From the NCBI GenBank assembly GCA_003514305.1, contig DORE01000035.1:1-10154 (forward strand): a stretch of 10,154 bases of DNA, given 5' to 3'. A program made the translations under genes and the position numbers. The notes beneath the pieces were generated by a model, which saw only the letters and a program-made list of their open reading frames with translations, was not told the origin of the DNA and did not search any database. Source of the DNA: Gammaproteobacteria bacterium (lineage in GTDB: Bacteria; Pseudomonadota; Gammaproteobacteria; Pseudomonadales; Pseudohongiellaceae). Shown one piece after another: positions 6,047-10,154 of the stretch; the first letter of the stretch is position 1; each line of letters opens with the position of its first letter.

Positions 6047-6736
6047 TTGTCTTTCATAAAGAGGGTTGCCGTTTTAGGCATGCTGACCCTGCTTGGGGCG
6101 TGCCAGTCGATAGACCAAAAGCAACCGCTCAGTCAGGAAGGCTTTACAGAGTTGAAGACTGGGGATTCGGTGCAGACGGAAGTGCGTTATTTTTCTTCTG
6201 AGAACTTTGTTGGTGAGGTCATTGACGGCTACCAAGCTCCAGTAGTGTATCTGACTCGGGCGGCCCATGAGGCCTTACAGAATGTCATCGAGGAAGCAGA
6301 ATCCTTGGGATACGGCATCAAAGTGTTTGATGCCTATCGTCCGCAGCAGGCGGTTGACCATTTTGTGCGCTGGGCGGGAGATCTGACGGACGTTCGGATG
6401 AAAGCGCAGTACTATCCCGCGGTTGAAAAACAGTATTTGTTTCGTGATGGCTACATAGCATCTCGTTCCGGCCACTCCCGGGGCTCCACGTTAGATTTAA
6501 CCCTGTTTGACCTGAGTACAGGCGTCGAGCTTGACATGGGAACTGCTTGGGACTTCTTTGATTTATCTTCCTGGAGTGAAAGCAGAGCCGTTACTATCCA
6601 GCAGCAGAGCAACCGGGGATTATTGAGGACGTTGATGGGTCGTCACGGATTTCAACCGCTCAGGGAGGAGTGGTGGCACTTTACGTTGGAAAACGAGCCG
6701 TATCCCGAGACTTATTTTAATTTTCCGATACGTTAA
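6047..6736 (+). CDS. ddpX: D-alanyl-D-alanine dipeptidase (VanX/DdpX type), lipoprotein
   Basis: A peptidase family M15D zinc D,D-dipeptidase of 229 aa from a TTG start. The N-terminus MSFIKRVAVLGMLTLLGAC is a type II signal peptide with lipobox LGAC; Cys19 would be lipidated, with Gln at +2 suggesting the outer membrane. Catalytic features match VanX: substrate-binding Arg98 in DAYRP, zinc ligands His143 and Asp150 in SGHSRGSTLDLTL, catalytic Glu208 and third zinc ligand His211 in REEWWHF. It hydrolyses D-Ala-D-Ala to free D-Ala. VanX proper is cytoplasmic; a lipidated form would act on dipeptide in the periplasm, suiting cell-wall salvage. There is no vanH, vanA or vanRS gene here, so a glycopeptide-resistance role is unlikely. 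It diverges from the racemase operon. Its 3' end overlaps that of the convergent TAXI gene by 20 nt. Confidence 0.9.
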   Translation: MSFIKRVAVLGMLTLLGACQSIDQKQPLSQEGFTELKTGDSVQTEVRYFSSENFVGEVIDGYQAPVVYLTRAAHEALQNVIEEAESLGYGIKVFDAYRPQQAVDHFVRWAGDLTDVRMKAQYYPAVEKQYLFRDGYIASRSGHSRGSTLDLTLFDLSTGVELDMGTAWDFFDLSSWSESRAVTIQQQSNRGLLRTLMGRHGFQPLREEWWHFTLENEPYPETYFNFPIR

Positions 6737-7748
6737 AGCTTTCGGGCGGATTCAGATTATCTGGTATTTGAATTGCCCGTTCACGGTAATATCGCAATGC
6801 CCCCGGATGCAATGGTACCGGAATGCCATACAAAGCTTCCTCTAATCGCATTGATCGGGTAGCACTATGAATTTGCTGCAGTGTTGGCAGGTTTTCCCAC
6901 AGCATCCGAGTGAGGTCGTAAACAATTTTTTCTGAAACATCTGCCCGCACGATCAGCACATTTGGACTGGCTGCAGTCATGATTGATTGGTCTTGGTAGG
7001 GGTAAGTATCAGGCGGGAGTTCATGAGCTTGCCACAGCGGATAGCGTTGATTGATCGCAGCAATCTGTGACATTTCGAAGTTCAGCACGGTCATATCACT
7101 TCGCATTTGCGCAAATGCTTGGGTGATTGCCGTCACTGGAGGGCCGGCAGGAACATTCATGCCGACAATATTGCCGTCCTGCAATGCGCCGGCCGATGCT
7201 CCATATGTCATGTAACCTAGCGTAAGCTTCTTTTCATAATCAATTTCCAGGGCATCGAGAATATAGATGCCCGTATGCTCAGCGCCGGAATTTCGGGCTC
7301 CGAGCACATAGCGCTCACCATCCAGATCATTCAGATCCGAGAGGGTGCCGGATGTAACGAAATCAGAATGCAGGACAAAATGCTCAACATTGGGCCACAT
7401 GCCGCTGATGCTGCGGAGGTCTGATTGGGGGGTTTTGATTGGACCCTCACCGTTGTATGCCCAGGCTGCGAAAATGGCGAGAACAAGAGCGAACTGTGAT
7501 TGGTTGTCCCGAAGAAGCTTAATGTTTTCCATGCTGCCGGCAGAACTGATTGCCGTGAGTGAAAAGTCTGCTTCCGCTTCTGCTTTGGCCAACGTGGATA
7601 GCGCGACGCCGACGGGATAAAAAGTGCCGCCTGTTGTGCCGGTAGCCAGCACAAAACTGCTTCTCCGATCTGAGAAATCGCTACAGGATGGCAGCAATGT
7701 TGCACTTATAAACAGTGCGCAGCTAAGTAGTAAAACGCTTCGAGACAT
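6717..7748 (-). CDS. TAXI family TRAP solute-binding lipoprotein
   Basis: A 343-aa periplasmic binding protein of the TAXI subgroup of TRAP transporters. After a lipoprotein signal (lipobox LPSC, Cys22) comes the family start ATGTTGGTFYPVG (35-47), then SSAGSMENIKLLRDNQSQFALV (about 68-89; the S-G/S-x-x-N ligand-loop region). The C-terminal signature PLHPGALRYYRE lies at about 312-323. Family members bind organic acids such as glutamate or 2-oxoglutarate and deliver them to a fused DctQM permease; the ligand cannot be predicted here. ATG 7746-7748 has AAAGAG a few nt upstream. It is the third gene of the beta-helix/cytochrome operon, 13 nt after the cytochrome stop. No TRAP permease gene is present, and the next gene downstream is convergent, so the protein is an orphan within this window, possibly a sensor or partner rather than an importer component. 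Confidence 0.92.
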   Translation of the reverse strand: MSRSVLLLSCALFISATLLPSCSDFSDRRSSFVLATGTTGGTFYPVGVALSTLAKAEAEADFSLTAISSAGSMENIKLLRDNQSQFALVLAIFAAWAYNGEGPIKTPQSDLRSISGMWPNVEHFVLHSDFVTSGTLSDLNDLDGERYVLGARNSGAEHTGIYILDALEIDYEKKLTLGYMTYGASAGALQDGNIVGMNVPAGPPVTAITQAFAQMRSDMTVLNFEMSQIAAINQRYPLWQAHELPPDTYPYQDQSIMTAASPNVLIVRADVSEKIVYDLTRMLWENLPTLQQIHSATRSMRLEEALYGIPVPLHPGALRYYRERAIQIPDNLNPPESFNVSEN

Positions 7749-7761
7749 TACTCTTTACTGG

Positions 7762-8859
7762 CTAGCTGCAGCTGCCAGCCAGGGATACTATCCATTGGCT
7801 AATCAGATCAACACCTCGCTCATGCACGAGGGCGCGGCCTAGCTCAGGCATCATTTCATCCGGTTCTGCTGATTGCATACGGTATATCAAAATAGATTCT
7901 GCCGGATGTCCCGGAACAATGCTGTAGAGCCGGTCACCCGCACCGCCGCCAGCTGCGACCGGCGGCTTGCACACGCCCATGTTGACCGGTTGTTCATGTT
8001 GCCCGGTCAGGATCAAATTGGATGTGTCAGCTGCTCCGTTAGGGTTGTGGCAGTGTCCGCAGTTCATGCTGAGGTAGGCAAGCGCTCTGTCTGCCAATGT
8101 TTCGCTTGGATCAAGCCAGGACGGCGGTGTTTGAATGTCAGCATCACTGTCGAGCCACCCTCTGGCAACCATCTCATCTAACTGTGAGTTGTTGACATTA
8201 TCCGGGTAAGTGAACGAACCGGAGAGCTGCTTTGCCACGGCGCCGAGCGGATGCATTTCTCCATCAGGGTGCGCAGTGACATGGCATCCCGCGCATTGGT
8301 TTTTATTAGGAACGAAGTAGACAAACTCTGAATTGCTCCCTTCGCCTCTCAGATTTATGGCCTTACTAGAACCAGCTACGCGCAGGAATGCTTCTGTGCC
8401 CTCAGGATTCCATACGTAAGGAAAGGCCTCCCAACCTGAAGACCTTTTGACTAACAGACGCGTCTCTATGAGTTTGTTGGCCGAGAGATCAATCGATTCA
8501 GCTATAACTTCCTCCTTGCGCTGTAGAAGTCCAGAACTGTCCGTTGGATAGAAAAAAGTCTTACTGACAATCGTGCCAACAGGATAAGTGAGCTCATCTC
8601 CGACAAGCTGAGCCTGCAGCCCTTGCGGAATCCAGATGGTGCGCAGCTTTTGAGCGTAGTCAGAAAAGAGCTGATTCGCTGGGCGATACACCATGTTAAA
8701 TTTGGTGGGAGTCAGGTTCGCGCTGGACCGCTCAAATAACCCCCATTCTGATAGTCTGGTGGGGTTAGTTTTACCGTGGAACGTAGGAGGTGGCTCACTG
8801 CATGAGATCAGCGAGGCAATCAGTAAAGCGCCTAATGCATAGAAGCGCTGAGTTTTCAT
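7762..8859 (-). CDS. Diheme cytochrome c lipoprotein, TIGR03806/SO2930-like
   Basis: A 365-aa exported c-type cytochrome. The lipoprotein signal MKTQRFYALGALLIASLISC ends in lipobox LISC (Cys20). Two heme c attachment motifs are visible: CAGCH (189-193) and CGHCH (267-271). HPDGEMHPLGA follows the first; GAADTSNLIL and later MQSAEPDEMMPELGR (329-342), which could supply an axial Met, follow the second. The N-terminal 180 residues (LSEWGLF, YRPANQLFSDYAQKLRTIWIP, TFFYP) match what I recall of the HNE_0200/SO2930 family, known to occur beside a parallel beta-helix protein, as here. Function of the family is unknown; electron transfer in the periplasm or at the outer membrane is inferred. It starts 4 nt after the beta-helix stop without a clear Shine-Dalgarno sequence, suggesting translational coupling. 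Confidence 0.9.
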   Translation of the reverse strand: MKTQRFYALGALLIASLISCSEPPPTFHGKTNPTRLSEWGLFERSSANLTPTKFNMVYRPANQLFSDYAQKLRTIWIPQGLQAQLVGDELTYPVGTIVSKTFFYPTDSSGLLQRKEEVIAESIDLSANKLIETRLLVKRSSGWEAFPYVWNPEGTEAFLRVAGSSKAINLRGEGSNSEFVYFVPNKNQCAGCHVTAHPDGEMHPLGAVAKQLSGSFTYPDNVNNSQLDEMVARGWLDSDADIQTPPSWLDPSETLADRALAYLSMNCGHCHNPNGAADTSNLILTGQHEQPVNMGVCKPPVAAGGGAGDRLYSIVPGHPAESILIYRMQSAEPDEMMPELGRALVHERGVDLISQWIVSLAGSCS

Positions 8860-8863
8860 AGAT

Positions 8864-10075
8864 CTAGTCCGGGGTTGAGCTTAATGAAATTACTGACAGA
8901 CTTGGAAGATTGCAGGCATGGGCACTGGAATCGAAGCTGGGCGCTGCAAAGTCGTTGCTGGCATCCAGATTAACAAAGCTGGCATCCTCGTTGTTACTCA
9001 AGCATAGGATCTCTTCGCCCGCTTTGCCTGGCAGTTTTACACCGTCCCAGACGATGTCTGGTATGTTCTGCCCGCTCGCTTGCATCAGCAAATTAAGCGG
9101 TTCTGAATCAGGACGAGCGCCGCCGCCGGAGAAACTATTGTCGTGAATATAGATGCCTTCAGGAAAAGGATCATAATTCGGATCATCGAAAGGTCGTTCG
9201 GTTATGAAATAACTCACGATCATTATATTTGTGCTGTCGTTATTAACAAATTCGTTCCCGAAGACTTCTATACTGTCGTTGGCTAACACCATCAGGCCCG
9301 AACCTGTTGGCACCTCGCCAACAATATTGCCTTCGGGCGCAAAATTTTTGACATTGTTGTTAGTAATTTGATTATCAAAAACCCGGGTGTTTCTGCCACC
9401 CTGGACAGGTAGGTTAGGCAAGTCGAACACTAGAATGCCGCCTGTGTTATTTGTCGCGATGTTGTTGTACACATCAGCAAAGGTTGAGTTTTCGATTTCG
9501 ATCCCAGCGACGTTATATTCGGCGCGTGAATTTCGCACAATGATGTTAGTGGATTGCCCAACATATATGCCGGCATCAGACGCACCGATAGCAACCGCTC
9601 CATCAATAAGGATATTGCTGCTTTGTACTGGGTAGATTCCGTAGGCCCCATTGGTGGACGATGGTCCGCCCGTCCATTCAGTCCGGACATTTCGGATCAC
9701 AATATTTTCGCTTTCATTGATTTTGATGGCGTCGCCTACGGTGTCTTCAATAGCGAGGTTTTCGATAGTGAAATCGTTGGCATTAACCAGCAAGCCTTCA
9801 GCCCCCTGCATCTGGTCTCTGAAGGAGAGCACTGAACGATCCATGCCTTCGCCGCGAATTGTGACGCCAGCGACAGATAGAGACAGTCCGCGCGCCAGTT
9901 CGTGAGTGCCAGCGGGGATCTCTATGACGTCGCCGGCCTGCGCCAGGATGAGTTGCTGCTGAAGTGATTCTCCAAAGTTGAGTTCAGGCTCAAGTGGCGC
10001 GCTTTGCTTGCCGCAGGCACTTAGCACACAGATCGATACGCCAAGGGAAATAATACTTCGAAGATTGTTGGGCAT
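8864..10075 (-). CDS. Parallel beta-helix lipoprotein, TIGR03805-like
   Basis: A 403-aa exported right-handed parallel beta-helix protein. From ATG 10073-10075 it starts MPNNLRSIISLGVSICVLSAC, a lipoprotein signal with lipobox LSAC (Cys21). The start is fixed by AGGAAG 6 nt upstream; an in-frame ATG at 10144 lies upstream of the predicted transcription start and would bury the signal. GDVIEIPAGTHEL (about 48-60) is the usual entry to the helix. Repeats of the form NIVIRN, NILIDG, NIIVRN, ADVYNN with GI-V turns run to about residue 300, as in carbohydrate-binding, NosD-like (CASH) folds. A C-terminal region carries two cysteines (ILCLSN, HACNLP). No polysaccharide-lyase active site is obvious. 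It is the first gene of the operon with the diheme cytochrome; this pair is recurrent in proteobacteria and of unknown function. Confidence 0.9.
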   Translation of the reverse strand: MPNNLRSIISLGVSICVLSACGKQSAPLEPELNFGESLQQQLILAQAGDVIEIPAGTHELARGLSLSVAGVTIRGEGMDRSVLSFRDQMQGAEGLLVNANDFTIENLAIEDTVGDAIKINESENIVIRNVRTEWTGGPSSTNGAYGIYPVQSSNILIDGAVAIGASDAGIYVGQSTNIIVRNSRAEYNVAGIEIENSTFADVYNNIATNNTGGILVFDLPNLPVQGGRNTRVFDNQITNNNVKNFAPEGNIVGEVPTGSGLMVLANDSIEVFGNEFVNNDSTNIMIVSYFITERPFDDPNYDPFPEGIYIHDNSFSGGGARPDSEPLNLLMQASGQNIPDIVWDGVKLPGKAGEEILCLSNNEDASFVNLDASNDFAAPSFDSSAHACNLPSLSVISLSSTPD

Positions 10076-10081
10076 TGCGTT

Positions 10082-10087
10082 CTTCCT
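10082..10087 (-). promoter_or_regulatory. Ribosome-binding site deciding the beta-helix start
   Basis: AGGAAG on the minus strand lies 6 nt upstream of ATG 10075. It is the best Shine-Dalgarno match in this part of the window and favours the 403-aa lipoprotein over the longer frame from 10144. Confidence 0.75.
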
Positions 10088-10109
10088 GCCAGACTCTGCG
10101 ACGGCCGCA

Positions 10110-10137
10110 TCACTACTTTTGCCAGTATAGGTAGTGA
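10110..10137. promoter_or_regulatory. Perfect 7-bp dyad over the -10 box, candidate operator
   Basis: TCACTAC (10110-10116), 14 nt, then GTAGTGA (10131-10137). The half-site centres are 21 bp apart, two helical turns, as for a dimeric regulator bound on one DNA face. The dyad brackets the TATACT -10 box and reaches the start-site region, a position suited to repression. The regulator is unknown; no regulator gene lies in the window. Confidence 0.45.
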
Positions 10138-10152
10138 GCTTCATTTCGGCAA
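10124..10152 (-). promoter_or_regulatory. Sigma70-type promoter of the beta-helix/cytochrome/TAXI operon
   Basis: On the minus strand TTGCCG (complement of 10147-10152, 4/6 to TTGACA), exactly 17 nt, then TATACT (complement of 10124-10129, 5/6 to TATAAT). Transcription would begin near 10117, leaving a leader of about 40 nt before the ATG at 10075. The in-frame ATG at 10144 lies within the spacer and cannot be used from this promoter. Confidence 0.55.
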
Positions 10153-10154
10153 TT

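Noticed and set aside
6047..6736. Glycopeptide (vancomycin) resistance gene vanX
   Set aside because: No vanH, vanA/B ligase or vanRS genes accompany it and the protein is predicted to be a lipoprotein; chromosomal DdpX-type enzymes are common in Gram-negatives.
10076..10144. Longer N-terminus for the beta-helix protein from ATG 10144
   Set aside because: The ATG lies between the predicted -35 and -10 boxes and has no ribosome-binding site; AGGAAG before ATG 10075 and the lipobox favour the shorter form.

Overview
The window looks like ordinary chromosome from a Gram-negative bacterium, most likely a (possibly marine) gammaproteobacterium. The evidence is four lipobox signal peptides, a Tat signal, Shine-Dalgarno-led genes, balanced base composition, and a beta-helix/diheme-cytochrome gene pair of the type known from Shewanella-like and other proteobacteria. 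This assignment is inference; there is no rRNA or marker gene here. I see no insertion sequence, CRISPR array, tRNA or phage module.

Left part (1-2449), all on the minus strand. The first 35 codons of a crotonase (enoyl-CoA hydratase/isomerase) run off the left edge. It is probably co-transcribed with the small exported protein of unknown function just upstream of it (124-753). A gene-poor gap of about 745 bp follows, holding only short protein-like remnants. Next comes a TIGR01777-type nucleotide-sugar-epimerase-like SDR (1550-2449). A second gap (2450-3240) holds an open but startless remnant, a clear plus-strand rho-independent terminator with no obvious gene upstream, and a doubtful 87-codon basic ORF.

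Middle (3241-6736): a compact D-amino-acid/peptidoglycan-fragment neighbourhood. A minus-strand operon runs from an Asp/Glu-racemase family protein, through an overlapping MarC-family membrane protein, to a Tat-exported PLP enzyme of the D-threonine aldolase/D-serine dehydratase (DSD1) family. Divergent from it is a VanX/DdpX-type D-Ala-D-Ala dipeptidase that appears to be a lipoprotein and starts at TTG. A plausible reading is that cell-envelope D-amino acids or D,D-dipeptides are cleaved and converted partly outside the cytoplasm.

Right part (6717-10154): a tight minus-strand operon of three predicted lipoproteins. In transcription order they are a parallel beta-helix protein (TIGR03805-like), a diheme cytochrome c (TIGR03806/SO2930-like, 4 nt gap), and a TAXI-type TRAP solute-binding protein (13 nt gap) with no TRAP permease gene. 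A good sigma70 promoter, a perfect dyad covering its -10 box, and a strong ribosome-binding site lie just upstream of the first gene. This cassette is the best candidate for an undescribed system in the window: the beta-helix/cytochrome pair is known to recur but has no assigned function, and a solute-binding lipoprotein attached to it is a further clue.
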